Origin: Bacteroides sp.
GTDB taxonomy: Bacteria > Bacteroidota > Bacteroidia > Bacteroidales > Muribaculaceae
Reading direction: 5' to 3'
Assembly (NCBI GenBank): GCA_014802265.1
Contig: JAAVCP010000071.1
Coordinates: forward strand, 62,001 to 126,000
Length of the DNA stretch: 64,000 nt
Part shown: positions 18,118 through 28,109 of the stretch, piece by piece
Position numbering within the stretch: position 1 is the first letter of the stretch
Layout: every line of letters starts with the position of its first letter
The notes under the pieces: model-generated
Told to the model about the DNA's origin: nothing
The model's input: only the letters and a program-made list of their open reading frames with translations
The model's database searches: none
Made by a program: the position numbers and the translations under genes

Positions 18118-19008
18118 CTATATTCCAAACAACCAAACTCCATTATTAGTTGAGTCAAATGCGTTTTGTGTGGCTCTTGCTAATTTTTCATCAGAAAAAA
18201 TGCCATAGAGTGCAGACCCCGAACCTGACATTGAAGCATAGACCGCACCCCTCTCATATAAATCCTCCTTCAGGGTCTTCAACTCAGGATAGAGTGGGAA
18301 TACCGATTCCTCAAAATCATTGACTACATTGTCGCGCCATTTCTCTAACGGGAGATGGGGAAGGAAGCGGAGATCAAACTTAGGTTTCTTCGGAGTAACG
18401 CCTGAAAACGCCTCTTTTGTGGAGACCGACACCTCAGGCTTCACAATAAGCAGCCAGTTCCCTTTTAGATTAAGCTCAATCGGGGTAAGTATTTCCCCAA
18501 CTCCCTCGGCAAACGAAGGGGTATTATAGATAAAAAACGGGCAATCGGCACCCAGGCGCAACGCCATGCTTGCCAATTCTTTCTCTGAGAAGACACTTCC
18601 GGTCATCTCATTAAGCATGCTCAGGCAGAATGAAGCATCTGCACTCCCTCCACCAAGCCCGGCACCGTCAGGCAAATGCTTGTCGAGAGTCACGTTAAAC
18701 ATGCCTGTGTCTTCCATTATGCCTACCCTTTCAAGATAATTCTGAAAAAACACCTGCGCACTTCTCACCACAAGATTTTTTTCGGGCGGACACGTCATCT
18801 TTTTACCCATAAACTGAAACCGACAGCCATTTGCCTTTCCCGGCACCATAGTCACCTCAAGAATATCGTCAAATGCCTGGGGCTGCTGTGGCATTCCGCT
18901 CTCAAGCCCGACAGGGAAAAACACAGTCTCAAGATCATGATAACCATCTTCCCGTTTACCCACTATGTTGAGTCCGAGATTTATCTTTGCATTTACAAAT
19001 TTTATCAT
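18118..19008 (-). CDS. ispE: 4-diphosphocytidyl-2-C-methyl-D-erythritol kinase
   Basis: 296 residues of the GHMP kinase family. The N terminus has AKINLGLNIVGKREDGYHDL, the ATP loop is PDGAGLGGGSADAS, and the C-terminal motif is ASMSGSGSALYGIF. It phosphorylates CDP-ME in the MEP isoprenoid pathway. It is the last gene of a minus-strand run that begins upstream with a MATE exporter 51 bases away. Confidence 0.95.
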   Translation of the reverse strand: MIKFVNAKINLGLNIVGKREDGYHDLETVFFPVGLESGMPQQPQAFDDILEVTMVPGKANGCRFQFMGKKMTCPPEKNLVVRSAQVFFQNYLERVGIMEDTGMFNVTLDKHLPDGAGLGGGSADASFCLSMLNEMTGSVFSEKELASMALRLGADCPFFIYNTPSFAEGVGEILTPIELNLKGNWLLIVKPEVSVSTKEAFSGVTPKKPKFDLRFLPHLPLEKWRDNVVNDFEESVFPLYPELKTLKEDLYERGAVYASMSGSGSALYGIFSDEKLARATQNAFDSTNNGVWLFGI

Positions 19009-19059
19009 AACTTTTCAATTTATTCATTTTCAACGGAAGCCTCTTCAAACGACACTTTT

Positions 19060-20412
19060 TTATTCAGCAGCCCGGCTCATGGCTTTTGTCCGGCTACTCC
19101 GCCACATGACTGCCAAAAAAGCACCCCTCATAAATAAATAACAAAGGAATGCACTCCACAGGACATGGTTTGACACCACTCTAATTCCGATTTTGCCGTC
19201 TGACACATGAAGCAGGGATATAATAAAAAACGCTAAAGTAGCCACTAATGTTGCACGAAGCATCATTCCCGTCATGGTAATTCCTACATAGAAGCCGTCA
19301 TAGAGAAATGCCCAGACTGACACTATGGGAAGCAGCCATATCCATACCCTCATGTCGTAAACCCCGACACGCACTCCGGCATCGTCAGTCAAAAGACCGG
19401 TGATACCCGAGAAGCCTACCATATAGATAACAGTAAACGTCAATGCCACCATTAATCCCCAGAAAAGGATATGCCTGACGCTATTCTTCAGCATAACCTC
19501 ATCATTTGCTCCGGCGTATCTGCCTGTCAGAGCTTCTGCACTGAATGCAATCCCGTCCATAAAGAATGAAAACAGCGTGAAAAACTGCATGAGGACAGCA
19601 TTGACTGCAAGGGTCATTGCCCCAAGCCGGGCACCAACTGCAGTGACCCCAAGGCTCACTGAGATTATGCAGGCGGAACGAAAGAAAAGGTTTGCATTAA
19701 CTGAAAAGAAGCTTCCTAATCCTCCACTTCTTATCAATTCATGGAACCCACAGAATATGCGTTTCCCTCTTGAGAATTTGAACACACAGACCATCGCCAC
19801 CAATAATCCAAACCAATTGGCAGTGAGGGTGCCGTAGGCTATTCCCTCAAATCCCATGCCAAACATGTAGACATAAACCAAACTGGCAATAATATTTACA
19901 ATATTTACCGTGATGGCTATAATCATGGGATAAAGCGTAGACTGCATTCCAACAAACCACCCGCTTATTGTCATTGTAGCAAGCATTGAGGGGGCTTCCC
20001 AGATACAAATTGAAAAGTAGGTGGCAACCAGACTTCTGACATTTTCTTCAGCCCCTATCAATTTGCCTAAGCTGTTCAATAACGGAATCTGGAAAGCAAT
20101 CAGCAATATCCCGACAGATATGCCAAGGGTCAGTGCCCGGGTAAAGACCTTGCGCACCTCAATCTCATTCCCTGCACCAAATGCCTTGGCTGTGAGTCCG
20201 GTGGTGCCCATTCTAAGGAATCCGAACAGCCAGAAGACAACATTAAGCATCATCGACCCTACCGCTATGGCAGCAAGAAACAGCTCTGACCCAAGATGAC
20301 CCGAAATGGCTGTGTCGCAAAGCCCGAGTAATGGCACTGTGATATTACTGACCACTGCCGGCACACTCAGGCGCAAAATCTCTCTGTTAATATTTATGAT
20401 TTTTCCATCCAT
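19060..20412 (-). CDS. MATE family (DinF-like) efflux protein
   Basis: 450 residues with twelve predicted membrane segments in two similar halves. Early motif LRLSVPAVVSNITVPLLGL and GHLG (about 40) fit the DinF branch of the MATE/MOP superfamily. These are proton- or sodium-coupled exporters of drugs and metabolites in the inner membrane. The substrate is unknown. A hairpin (20430-20471) separates it from the S9 peptidase upstream. Confidence 0.88.
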   Translation of the reverse strand: MDGKIININREILRLSVPAVVSNITVPLLGLCDTAISGHLGSELFLAAIAVGSMMLNVVFWLFGFLRMGTTGLTAKAFGAGNEIEVRKVFTRALTLGISVGILLIAFQIPLLNSLGKLIGAEENVRSLVATYFSICIWEAPSMLATMTISGWFVGMQSTLYPMIIAITVNIVNIIASLVYVYMFGMGFEGIAYGTLTANWFGLLVAMVCVFKFSRGKRIFCGFHELIRSGGLGSFFSVNANLFFRSACIISVSLGVTAVGARLGAMTLAVNAVLMQFFTLFSFFMDGIAFSAEALTGRYAGANDEVMLKNSVRHILFWGLMVALTFTVIYMVGFSGITGLLTDDAGVRVGVYDMRVWIWLLPIVSVWAFLYDGFYVGITMTGMMLRATLVATLAFFIISLLHVSDGKIGIRVVSNHVLWSAFLCYLFMRGAFLAVMWRSSRTKAMSRAAE

Positions 20413-20429
20413 TTTTTAGTTAGACATTC

Positions 20430-20471
20430 AAAAAGATATATGCCGCGAATATTCACGGCATATATCTTTTT
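20430..20471. terminator. Hairpin terminator between the S9 peptidase and MATE genes
   Basis: 16-base arms (20430-20445 and 20456-20471) with a 10-base loop; A and T tracts on the two sides. It would stop transcription leaving the peptidase gene, so the MATE gene probably has its own promoter or receives read-through. Confidence 0.7.
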
Positions 20472-20474
20472 TAG

Positions 20475-23264
20475 TTATTGTTCCGTAAGTCCAAAACCAT
20501 ACTCCTGACCTTTCCTGACAGCTGGAATACCATTCTTCATCCACTCCGGCATCGGATCACCCTTCAAGTAGTGGTCGAAGAACTGTTGCAAACGCCTGGT
20601 GATATCTTTACGGTTTCGACGTTCCTTTATATTATGAGCCTCACCATTATACTGAAGCATCCACACCGGCTTGCCAAGTCGCCTGAGAGCCATAAACATC
20701 TCTATGCCCTGATACCAAGGCACTGCCCCATCGTTGTCATTATGCATTATGAGGAGCGGGGTCTCAACCCTGTCAGCATAAAACACAGGTGAGTTTGCCA
20801 GATAAAGCTGCGGAGCTTCCCAAAGGTTGCGTCCTATGCGGCTCTGCCCCACTTCATATTGTGCCTGGCGTGATTCACCGCTACCCCATCTGATACCGCC
20901 GAATGCAGATGTCATGTTAGCTACCGGGGCACCTGAGCCGGCACAAGCAAACATATTTGTGCGCGTGACAAGATAGGCAGTCTGATAGCCTCCCCAGCTC
21001 TGTCCGTCAATGCCGATTCTTTTCTTATCGATATTCGGATACTGACGGCACACCTCCTCTATGCCCGAGCATACATAATTATATGCGTTTTCCCCGGGAA
21101 TACCGGCAGTATAATGAACATCGGGAACAAAGACCACATAGCCACGGCTTACATAGAAGGGGAAATTAATCCAGCTCCATGAAGGCTCCATGTCGTAATG
21201 ACGGTAAAGGTCATCGGTATAGGTCTCATAGAAATATGAAATCATCGGATAACTCTTGTCGGCATCAAAATCTTCCGGCAGATAGAGCACCCCCTCGGAG
21301 GGTTTGCCATCGTAGGCATACCATCTGAACAGTTGTGCCGTGCCCCAGTTATATTCAGCCATCTGAGGATTAGTATCGGAGACACGCTTTGCCTCTCTTT
21401 TCTCAATATTGCGGCTTACATACACGTTTGGAGAGGTATTGAAGTTTTCCTGAGTCCATGAATAGACATTGGCATCCTTTGCCTTACGAATCATCCCAAA
21501 TGCATACTCGTCGAGGAAATCAATCTTCGGGGCAACTGCCCTGCCGGTAAATTTCTGGGTGGCGAGTCCGTTGCGCTTATCATTGAAATCAAACAGGGAG
21601 AACAACACCGTATCACCAATCTTCAATGACTGAAATTCCGGGTCAGTCTTAACCATGCGTATTCTCAGCCCCTTATTTCTGCCTTCACCCGCAGTGACAC
21701 ATACCGGTTCTCTTTCCCCATTTGGGTCAAGGCTCCACACGTCATGGCGGTCATAGACAAGGATATCATTATCGTTTTCAGTCCACGCCATAATGCCGTA
21801 TGCCTCCAGTTCCTTCAAAGGTACGTCCTGATTCTCATCCCATAAGGGATAAGGGACCCGGTCACTAATGACATTGGTTTTCCCTGTGGCAATATTATAT
21901 GAATAATAATTTCGCCGGTCAAACCATACAATATATTTTCCCGCAGGCGACAGTTCAAACATGTCATTATGTGCGGTGGAAACTTCACGTGCTTCCCCTG
22001 TGACAATATTCTTTATCGACAGCTCCAGTGGGAACTGATAATCCCACTGCATTGAGATTACGGCATCTTTCGGATCTGCCAAAAGCGCCCAGTCAGAGTC
22101 CCAGCGATTAGGTGGGGTTACTTCAACCAACGGGTTATCAGTGGTGAGCACCTGAGAACCGGTGGCAAGATCCATCACAACCGGGAAAGTCTTTTCCCTG
22201 AGTTGGTCCACCATATTATTCTCCTTCGGAGGAGTATATGGTGCATCCCAACGCCAGATATCAAGCGAACCCTTTTCGAAATCCACCAGCGTAGTGTCGT
22301 CGGGAGCAATATATGGAGCGATTCCTACTATCAAACGCTTCCCATCATGTGAAAATTGTGGCTTGGAATATTGGTTGAGCATAAGATCATTACCATCAGA
22401 ACCTTTTCCGGCATATCTTATTTCCATAGACTTGGCAGCCACAAGTGGGTCAGTAAGATCAACCAGATACAGTTCCGCTTTCTTAGTGCCGCTCTCAACA
22501 GAATCATTTGAGGCAGTGAAAGCCAACTGAGTGCCTGCCTCATTGATGACAGGTGTGCCGTAAAACTTTTTATCTCTGTCAATAAGATACATCGAAGTGT
22601 CAGGCAGCATTATGACCCCCATGCCATTGGTGATGAGTGAATCCTTTTCAGAACCTTTTATTTCAAAGGCGAGCTTACTCCCGTCTTTTGAAAAGACATA
22701 ACTTCCAACCCAGTTTACCACCTTTGAAACTCTCTTCGGCAGATGTCTGACCACCATCGGTCTTCCGCATTCCTTGTCTTTGAGTTTATCAGGCTTGATA
22801 TAAGTGGTGTCACATGAAAGCCACGCCACCCAATCACCACCCTCTTTCCCTGTCTTATAGGAAGTGACATTGCCTATCTTTTCAACATTTCCGGTGGAAA
22901 GAGTGATGATTGCAAGAGAATCCTGAGGCATATCATAACTCTTCTTCTTATCAATCTTAGCCTGACGTGTGGCTGCAAAGAAAGGCTTTATCAAAGCAAA
23001 TGCCCATTTGCCGTCAGCAGAGAAAGCAGGACGATAGCCCCGTGCTATATCGATACGTTTCCCATTAGAGGTATTGTAAAAAGTGAGTACGCCGTCACCC
23101 TCCTGAGGATTGACGGAAAAAGATGCCCATTCGCCGTTGTTTGACACCGAATGATTTATCAACTTCTCCCAGCGGTCAAAGTCATCATGAGATAGAATTT
23201 TCTTTGAGGAAAGTCCCCCACAAGTCAATAAGACTGCAGAGGCAAACAATATAATCTTTTTCAC
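20475..23264 (-). CDS. S9 family serine peptidase (prolyl-oligopeptidase type), exported
   Basis: 929 residues. An N-terminal signal (MKKIILFASAVLLTCGG) looks like a lipoprotein signal with Cys15. A WD40/beta-propeller-like region fills most of the first 650 residues. The alpha/beta-hydrolase domain follows with Ser756 in GIDGQSWGGYQTA, Asp845 in NDNDGAVPW and His877 in GEAHNI, a complete triad. Such enzymes cut dipeptides or short peptides, often in the periplasm. ribBA lies just 2 bases upstream and the genes are probably co-translated, although their functions look unrelated. Confidence 0.9.
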   Translation of the reverse strand: MKKIILFASAVLLTCGGLSSKKILSHDDFDRWEKLINHSVSNNGEWASFSVNPQEGDGVLTFYNTSNGKRIDIARGYRPAFSADGKWAFALIKPFFAATRQAKIDKKKSYDMPQDSLAIITLSTGNVEKIGNVTSYKTGKEGGDWVAWLSCDTTYIKPDKLKDKECGRPMVVRHLPKRVSKVVNWVGSYVFSKDGSKLAFEIKGSEKDSLITNGMGVIMLPDTSMYLIDRDKKFYGTPVINEAGTQLAFTASNDSVESGTKKAELYLVDLTDPLVAAKSMEIRYAGKGSDGNDLMLNQYSKPQFSHDGKRLIVGIAPYIAPDDTTLVDFEKGSLDIWRWDAPYTPPKENNMVDQLREKTFPVVMDLATGSQVLTTDNPLVEVTPPNRWDSDWALLADPKDAVISMQWDYQFPLELSIKNIVTGEAREVSTAHNDMFELSPAGKYIVWFDRRNYYSYNIATGKTNVISDRVPYPLWDENQDVPLKELEAYGIMAWTENDNDILVYDRHDVWSLDPNGEREPVCVTAGEGRNKGLRIRMVKTDPEFQSLKIGDTVLFSLFDFNDKRNGLATQKFTGRAVAPKIDFLDEYAFGMIRKAKDANVYSWTQENFNTSPNVYVSRNIEKREAKRVSDTNPQMAEYNWGTAQLFRWYAYDGKPSEGVLYLPEDFDADKSYPMISYFYETYTDDLYRHYDMEPSWSWINFPFYVSRGYVVFVPDVHYTAGIPGENAYNYVCSGIEEVCRQYPNIDKKRIGIDGQSWGGYQTAYLVTRTNMFACAGSGAPVANMTSAFGGIRWGSGESRQAQYEVGQSRIGRNLWEAPQLYLANSPVFYADRVETPLLIMHNDNDGAVPWYQGIEMFMALRRLGKPVWMLQYNGEAHNIKERRNRKDITRRLQQFFDHYLKGDPMPEWMKNGIPAVRKGQEYGFGLTEQ

Positions 23265-23266
23265 AC

Positions 23267-24484
23267 TCAGTCGATTTTATGAAGGTCATGTCCCATTCTC
23301 TCTTTCTTCGTGTGCATGTAGAATCTATTGTAGGGGTTTGGTTCCACTTCAAGGGGTACATTCTCAGTCACTTCAAGCCCATATCCCTCAAGCCCCACAC
23401 GCTTTACGGGATTATTAGTCATAAGACGCATTTTCTTTATACCCAAGGCATTAAGGATATTGGCACCCACTCCGTAGTCTCTCTCGTCGGCTTTATGCCC
23501 GAGATGCAGGTTGGCATCTACAGTGTCAAACCCATTTTCCTGAAGTTTATAAGCCTTGATTTTATCCATCAGACCAATTCCACGCCCCTCCTGATTAAGA
23601 TATACTATGGCGCCGCGCCCTTCCTTCTCAATCATTTGCATAGCCAAGTGAAGCTGTTCGCCACATTCACACCTCTTGGAGCCGAAGATATCACCAGTGG
23701 CACAAGATGAATGCACCCTGAGAAGAACCGGTTCCTCGGTTGACACATCCCCCTTTATCAAGGCTATATGCTCCAGACCGTTATCTTTCTGACGGAAAGG
23801 AATCAAGCGGAAATGCCCGTAGGCAGTAGGCATGTCAACCTCTTCCCCTTTCTCCACAATGGAGTCATTCTTCATGCGGTAAGCAATCAGATCGCGAATG
23901 CTGACTAACTTAAGCCCCCATTCGTCAGCTTTTCTGCGCAACTCGGGAAGGCGAGCCATTGTTCCGTCATCGCTCATTATTTCCATTAAAGCAGCAGCAG
24001 GATAAAAACCGGCAAGACGCGCAAAGTCAACGGCAGCTTCCGTATGACCACAACGCTGAATCACCCCACGGTCTTGTGCATAAAGAGGATTTATGTGTCC
24101 CGGACGCCCGAATGTCTCCGAAGTGGATTTCGGATCAGCAAGCGCACGTATTGTGGCAGCACGGTCGGCAGTAGAGACACCGGTAGAGCATCCTTCCAAC
24201 TTGTCAACCGTCACAGTAAAAGGCGTACCGAGCACTGAGGTATTGTCTTCCACCTGATGTGGCAAGTCAAGTTCACGGCACCTTTCATTAGTGATGGGAG
24301 CACACAACACTCCGCGTGCATTCTTCAGCATGAAATTCACATCGTCAGGCGTGATTTTCTCGGCAGCGATAATAAGGTCTCCTTCGTTTTCACGATCCTC
24401 GTCGTCTACCACTATTATAAATTTACCCTCTTTGAAGTCGGCTATTGCTTCTTCTATTGTGTCGAGCTTTATCTTGGTGTCCAT
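23267..24484 (-). CDS. ribBA: Bifunctional DHBP synthase / GTP cyclohydrolase II
   Basis: 405 residues. The first half is 3,4-dihydroxy-2-butanone 4-phosphate synthase, with the acidic loop [11 protein letters not shown] (27-37) and [13 protein letters not shown]. The second half is GTP cyclohydrolase II, with zinc cysteines in [20 protein letters not shown] and the NQEGRGIGL motif. Both make riboflavin precursors. No FMN riboswitch was noticed in the 45 bases before it. Confidence 0.96.
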   Translation of the reverse strand: MDTKIKLDTIEEAIADFKEGKFIIVVDDEDRENEGDLIIAAEKITPDDVNFMLKNARGVLCAPITNERCRELDLPHQVEDNTSVLGTPFTVTVDKLEGCSTGVSTADRAATIRALADPKSTSETFGRPGHINPLYAQDRGVIQRCGHTEAAVDFARLAGFYPAAALMEIMSDDGTMARLPELRRKADEWGLKLVSIRDLIAYRMKNDSIVEKGEEVDMPTAYGHFRLIPFRQKDNGLEHIALIKGDVSTEEPVLLRVHSSCATGDIFGSKRCECGEQLHLAMQMIEKEGRGAIVYLNQEGRGIGLMDKIKAYKLQENGFDTVDANLHLGHKADERDYGVGANILNALGIKKMRLMTNNPVKRVGLEGYGLEVTENVPLEVEPNPYNRFYMHTKKERMGHDLHKID

Positions 24485-24529
24485 TTGGAATTTTGAGTTT
24501 GTAAAGTTAAGTTATTGGTTATTTGTTGG

Positions 24530-25066
24530 CTATTGAACAATGAAAATTGAAAAGTTAACACTGCCATAGACCCTGTGTTGATAAAAACCGGGGAGCGTAG
24601 AGAAATCTCGTGTGCGAGAATGCTCAATCACTACTACTGATCCGGGCTTCACAAGTGGTGAGTTAAGAATAAGTTCGGGCACTTCCTCAAATCTTGGGTG
24701 ATCATAAGGTGGGTCAGCGAAGATAATATCAAAACTCCTGCTCGAGGTTGCTATAAATTTAAATACGTCACCCCTAATGACTCTAAGGGCAGAATCACCA
24801 AGTTTTTCCACCACACTTCTAATAAAGTTTGCCTGAACCGGAGCCTGCTCCACAGCTATCACCTCCGTGCATCCTCTCGACAAAAACTCGAGGCTTATCG
24901 CCCCGGTACCTGCAAATAAGTCAAGCGCCGTCTTTCCCTCCAGGTCTTCTATATTTTCAAGCACATTGAAAAGATTTTCCCGTGCAAAGTCAGTAGTGGG
25001 ACGTGCCGTTATATTTTTTGGCACATCAAATCTTCTTCTGCCGTATTTCCCTCTGATTATTCTCAT
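24530..25066 (-). CDS. rsmD: 16S rRNA (guanine966-N2)-methyltransferase RsmD
   Basis: 178 residues. N terminus MRIIRGKYGRRRF and RPTTDFARENLFNVL are typical. AdoMet loop DLFAGTGAISLEFLSRG and catalytic IIFADPPYD are present. It methylates G966 of 16S rRNA. It follows the DUF3822 gene by 18 bases, a pairing common in Bacteroidetes. Confidence 0.93.
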   Translation of the reverse strand: MRIIRGKYGRRRFDVPKNITARPTTDFARENLFNVLENIEDLEGKTALDLFAGTGAISLEFLSRGCTEVIAVEQAPVQANFIRSVVEKLGDSALRVIRGDVFKFIATSSRSFDIIFADPPYDHPRFEEVPELILNSPLVKPGSVVVIEHSRTRDFSTLPGFYQHRVYGSVNFSIFIVQ

Positions 25067-25084
25067 CTGTTGCTTTTTATGGAT

Positions 25085-25810
25085 TTATAGTTGAGCGGCA
25101 TTAACCGCCTTGAATAATTCTTTCAATTCTTCAGTCACTCCCTCTCCTGAAAGCATGACAGGGGTAGTCTTCACATTCAGCTCGTAGACATCTATAATGT
25201 TAAGGGCATGATATACTATGTCGGCTGCACAGGCAAAGGGATGGGTAGATGCCGACAAAAGGTTCCTACCGTCAAGCAACACGAAATCTGCTTCCCGTTC
25301 TCTTGCCTCCAAATACAATTTCACGCCGTCATTAGTTTGCCTGAGGGTTCTGACCTTACTCATAAGGTTCGATTCTAATTTTGCACCCGGGAAAGTTCGG
25401 TTAAGAAAACCCTTTATGCCGGTCACAAGACAATGAGCTGCCATAAGATCACCCTCAATATCAACCATCACGTCTGAAGGGTCAGCCTTATATACAGAAG
25501 TATAAACATTTTCTTCAGCACCCTCAATGTCTTCCATAGCCTCCGTAGGCATAAACAGAGTCTTTGGATCATACACTATTATACGCGCCGAATAATCTTC
25601 AAGCACCCGAGGGTGATCATAGACCGCGTTTTCAATATTTCTCAGAAGATTATCAGAATCAGGCTCCCATTCTGTAGCGAACAGGAGCTGTGGTTCGAGA
25701 TCGGTGTGGATAGTATTTTCAATATGGGCGCACATGCCGGACGCGCTGATTTTTACTATCAGGCGCCATTGTCCCGTGTCTGCATAATCCGCCGCTGTCA
25801 GTATGTTCAT
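25085..25810 (-). CDS. DUF3822 family protein
   Basis: 241 residues, soluble, no signal peptide. Features include WRLIVKISASGMCAHIEN near the N terminus, IIVYDPKTLFMPTEAM in the middle, DFVLLDGRNLLSASTHPFA and VMLSGEGVTEELKELF near the end. The alternation resembles an actin/ASKHA-like fold, but this is inference. The family is linked to rsmD in Bacteroidetes and has no known function. Confidence 0.7.
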   Translation of the reverse strand: MNILTAADYADTGQWRLIVKISASGMCAHIENTIHTDLEPQLLFATEWEPDSDNLLRNIENAVYDHPRVLEDYSARIIVYDPKTLFMPTEAMEDIEGAEENVYTSVYKADPSDVMVDIEGDLMAAHCLVTGIKGFLNRTFPGAKLESNLMSKVRTLRQTNDGVKLYLEAREREADFVLLDGRNLLSASTHPFACAADIVYHALNIIDVYELNVKTTPVMLSGEGVTEELKELFKAVNAAQL

Positions 25811-25891
25811 ATATCAATTTTTTATTGGGAGTTGTCAGGACAACTTCATTCACAGGGCGAAATTACAAAATAAATCCCTTATTTGCAAAGG

Positions 25892-26935
25892 TCAGCAGGT
25901 CATCTCACCACAAAGGCTGTATTCCATGTAGTTTTTAACCTCTTCGGGCGACAGTCCAAGACCAAGAAGATACATCAGTTTAGTGATGGCTGCCTCAGAT
26001 GTAAGATCATGACCCGACACTACTCCGGCATGGGCAAGCTCAAGACCTGTGACATATCGGAAAGGATGAACACTTCCGTTGTTACACTGGGTGATATTGA
26101 CTACGACTATCCCACGGTCAACAGTATCTTTGATAGCGTCAATAAACCATTGGTCGTTAGGACCGTTGCCGGCACCGAATGTCTTAAGCACAACACCTCT
26201 TATCCCTGGCGTACTGAGCATGTGTCTTACCACTGATTCTTTTATGCCTGGGAAAAGATCGATGTAAAGCACGTTACGATCCATTGTATAATGCACTTTC
26301 AGTGGACGTTCCGGATTCTTGCATCTCCATAAGGCATCACGATTGAAAGCAATTCCAAGACCTATTTGGGCAAGCTCAGGATAGTTGTTGCTTTTAAATG
26401 CATTAAAGTTGTCAGCACTTCGTTTGGTGCTTCTATTGCCGCGCCACAGATAATTTTCAAATAGGATGGCAACCTCCCTAATGATATGCTCCTCGTTCAT
26501 GTCACGTGCGGCAGCTATCTGCAGGGCGGTAATAAGATTCTCCTCCCCATCAGTACGTACCTCCCCGATGGGGAGTTGTGAACCCGTGATTATAACCGGC
26601 TTTGCCAGATTCTCAAGCATAAAGCTCAAGGCAGAAGCGGTATATGCCATTGTGTCTGTGCCGTGAAGCACTACAAACCCGTCGTATTTTTCATAATTGT
26701 CTTCAATCACTTTGGCAATCTGTGCCCAGTGTTCTGGAGTCATAGCTGAAGAATCAATGGGCTGCTCAAACTGATAACTGTCAATGCCAAAATCAAGCAT
26801 CTTAATCTTAGGCACATTTTCCAGTAAATGATTAAAGTCGAAGGGCTCAAGTGCCTTCGTTTCAGGATTTTCTTTCATTCCGATGGTACCACCGGTATAA
26901 ATCATCAGAATATTGGGACGTGAGGAAACTGACAT
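25892..26935 (-). CDS. ansA: Type I asparaginase
   Basis: 347 residues. The catalytic threonines lie in MIYTGGTIGM (near residue 15) and in VVLHGTDTMAYTA. No signal peptide, so cytoplasmic. It hydrolyses L-asparagine to aspartate and ammonia. The C-terminal domain has GVVLKTFGAGNGP and INITQCxxG-like NITQCNNGSV, typical of type I enzymes. It is a single-gene unit with its own promoter. Confidence 0.93.
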   Translation of the reverse strand: MSVSSRPNILMIYTGGTIGMKENPETKALEPFDFNHLLENVPKIKMLDFGIDSYQFEQPIDSSAMTPEHWAQIAKVIEDNYEKYDGFVVLHGTDTMAYTASALSFMLENLAKPVIITGSQLPIGEVRTDGEENLITALQIAAARDMNEEHIIREVAILFENYLWRGNRSTKRSADNFNAFKSNNYPELAQIGLGIAFNRDALWRCKNPERPLKVHYTMDRNVLYIDLFPGIKESVVRHMLSTPGIRGVVLKTFGAGNGPNDQWFIDAIKDTVDRGIVVVNITQCNNGSVHPFRYVTGLELAHAGVVSGHDLTSEAAITKLMYLLGLGLSPEEVKNYMEYSLCGEMTC

Positions 26936-26965
26936 GATGTGGTATTAATTGGTTTATCTTCTCTG

Positions 26966-26973
26966 CAAAATTA
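26966..26973 (-). promoter_or_regulatory. -7 element of the asparaginase promoter
   Basis: TAATTTTG on the minus strand matches TAnnTTTG, about 30 bases before the ATG at 26935. The upstream element is weak. Confidence 0.4.
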
Positions 26974-27094
26974 GCAAATTGCAATTAAATATGCAATAGT
27001 TTTTCAAAAAATCAGCACAGAATCTGTCACTTTTTAATAGATTCTCCTAAAATAATCATATCTAAAGCCCCTTTTACTTCCGTTATGACCAAAA

Positions 27095-27973
27095 TTACTC
27101 CGTAGGACGAAGCCAGCGATAGCCATAGAAATGCTGATTTTCTAATTTAAACAAACGCGACAATGGGTATGGGTCTTCTACCACCAGACCGTTTTCATGA
27201 GAAATATGAATAAGATGAGGTTCCCCATTTACCATTTTCACAAACCCTATGTCATAGATATCATTATCCGGCTCATTTGAAAGCATAATTACAATGTCGC
27301 CGTCTTCCATAAGATCTTTTACCTCTTTATTTCCCACACTCTGTTTTTTAAGATGAGGAATCCTATGGCTGCGGAAACCCATTTCTATCATTCGGATCTT
27401 ATCTTTCACATCCGGATTTTTCATTGCAGGATAATCGTCGGCATGACGGGTGACGTAATCGAGTGTCTTGGGTTTGAAACTGCCGCCTCCTATATATTCT
27501 GTCATCTCTTTAAGATTGCCTCGATAAATATTATCCACAATCCAGTCTGCACCATAGAAATATTGAGACACGAACCCCTCGTCCTCCCCCTTGCGCCGGC
27601 TATAGTCTTCAAGAGATATCTCATACTGTCTCTCTACCGGCATATGATGAAGACTCGACTTTGCAAGTGCAAGCACATTGTTGACAAATCCCATTCTGTC
27701 AAAACCGTGGAGATTGACCATAAGTGTGCCTATGCTGTCATTGTCGGCAGCAGGTGCCCAGGGAGTACCTGTCAACTCAATGGCAGCAGCCACGCATCGC
27801 TCACCCAGCTTATTCTCTATTCCTTGCAGTTTGTCTAAGATTTCTCTTGCTTTCACAGTGTCAGAGCTGCAATGCACCCTTACACCGGCTGATATGTCGG
27901 GCACGCCGAGACTCAATACTGTTAAAACTGCAAGATGCGAGATAAGCCTGCTTATGTTGTGTAGTGATTTCAT
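27095..27973 (-). CDS. DUF1460 (NlpC/P60-like) protein lacking the catalytic cysteine
   Basis: 292 residues with a signal peptide (hydrophobic stretch about 12-28). The DUF1460 framework is visible: AIELTGTPW, then VNLHGFDRMGFVNNVLALA, and the C-terminal LIHISHENGLVV and YGYRW. In active members the second motif reads like LDCTTFVENVLALA, with the Cys as nucleophile. Here that Cys is Arg93 and the neighbouring Thr residues are Met-Gly. The likely base His in LIHIS remains. The protein is probably an inactive amidase-like binder of peptidoglycan or peptides in the periplasm. The reading frame is otherwise intact. Confidence 0.75.
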   Translation of the reverse strand: MKSLHNISRLISHLAVLTVLSLGVPDISAGVRVHCSSDTVKAREILDKLQGIENKLGERCVAAAIELTGTPWAPAADNDSIGTLMVNLHGFDRMGFVNNVLALAKSSLHHMPVERQYEISLEDYSRRKGEDEGFVSQYFYGADWIVDNIYRGNLKEMTEYIGGGSFKPKTLDYVTRHADDYPAMKNPDVKDKIRMIEMGFRSHRIPHLKKQSVGNKEVKDLMEDGDIVIMLSNEPDNDIYDIGFVKMVNGEPHLIHISHENGLVVEDPYPLSRLFKLENQHFYGYRWLRPTE

Positions 27974-27990
27974 ACTGTATTATTTTTGTG

Positions 27991-27998
27991 CAAAATTA
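27991..27998 (-). promoter_or_regulatory. -7 element of the DUF1460 gene promoter
   Basis: TAATTTTG on the minus strand, 18 bases before the ATG at 27973, in the divergent region shared with the RNA methylase gene. Confidence 0.4.
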
Positions 27999-28094
27999 AC
28001 AAAATTTCAGATATAAGAGTGTTTTTTAGGAGAAGTTATTGTCAATATCAGTAATTTAACCCTAATATTCTGCTCACAGAAGTAGAAAAAATTA

Positions 28095-28102
28095 TAATTT
28101 TG
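28095..28102 (+). promoter_or_regulatory. -7 element of the SpoU-type methylase promoter
   Basis: TAATTTTG lies 7 bases before the ATG at 28110, so the message would have almost no leader. Confidence 0.4.
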
Positions 28103-28109
28103 CAAAGTT

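Noticed and set aside
23210-24530. FMN riboswitch near ribBA
   Set aside because: The upstream gap is only 45 bases and has no conserved FMN-aptamer pattern.
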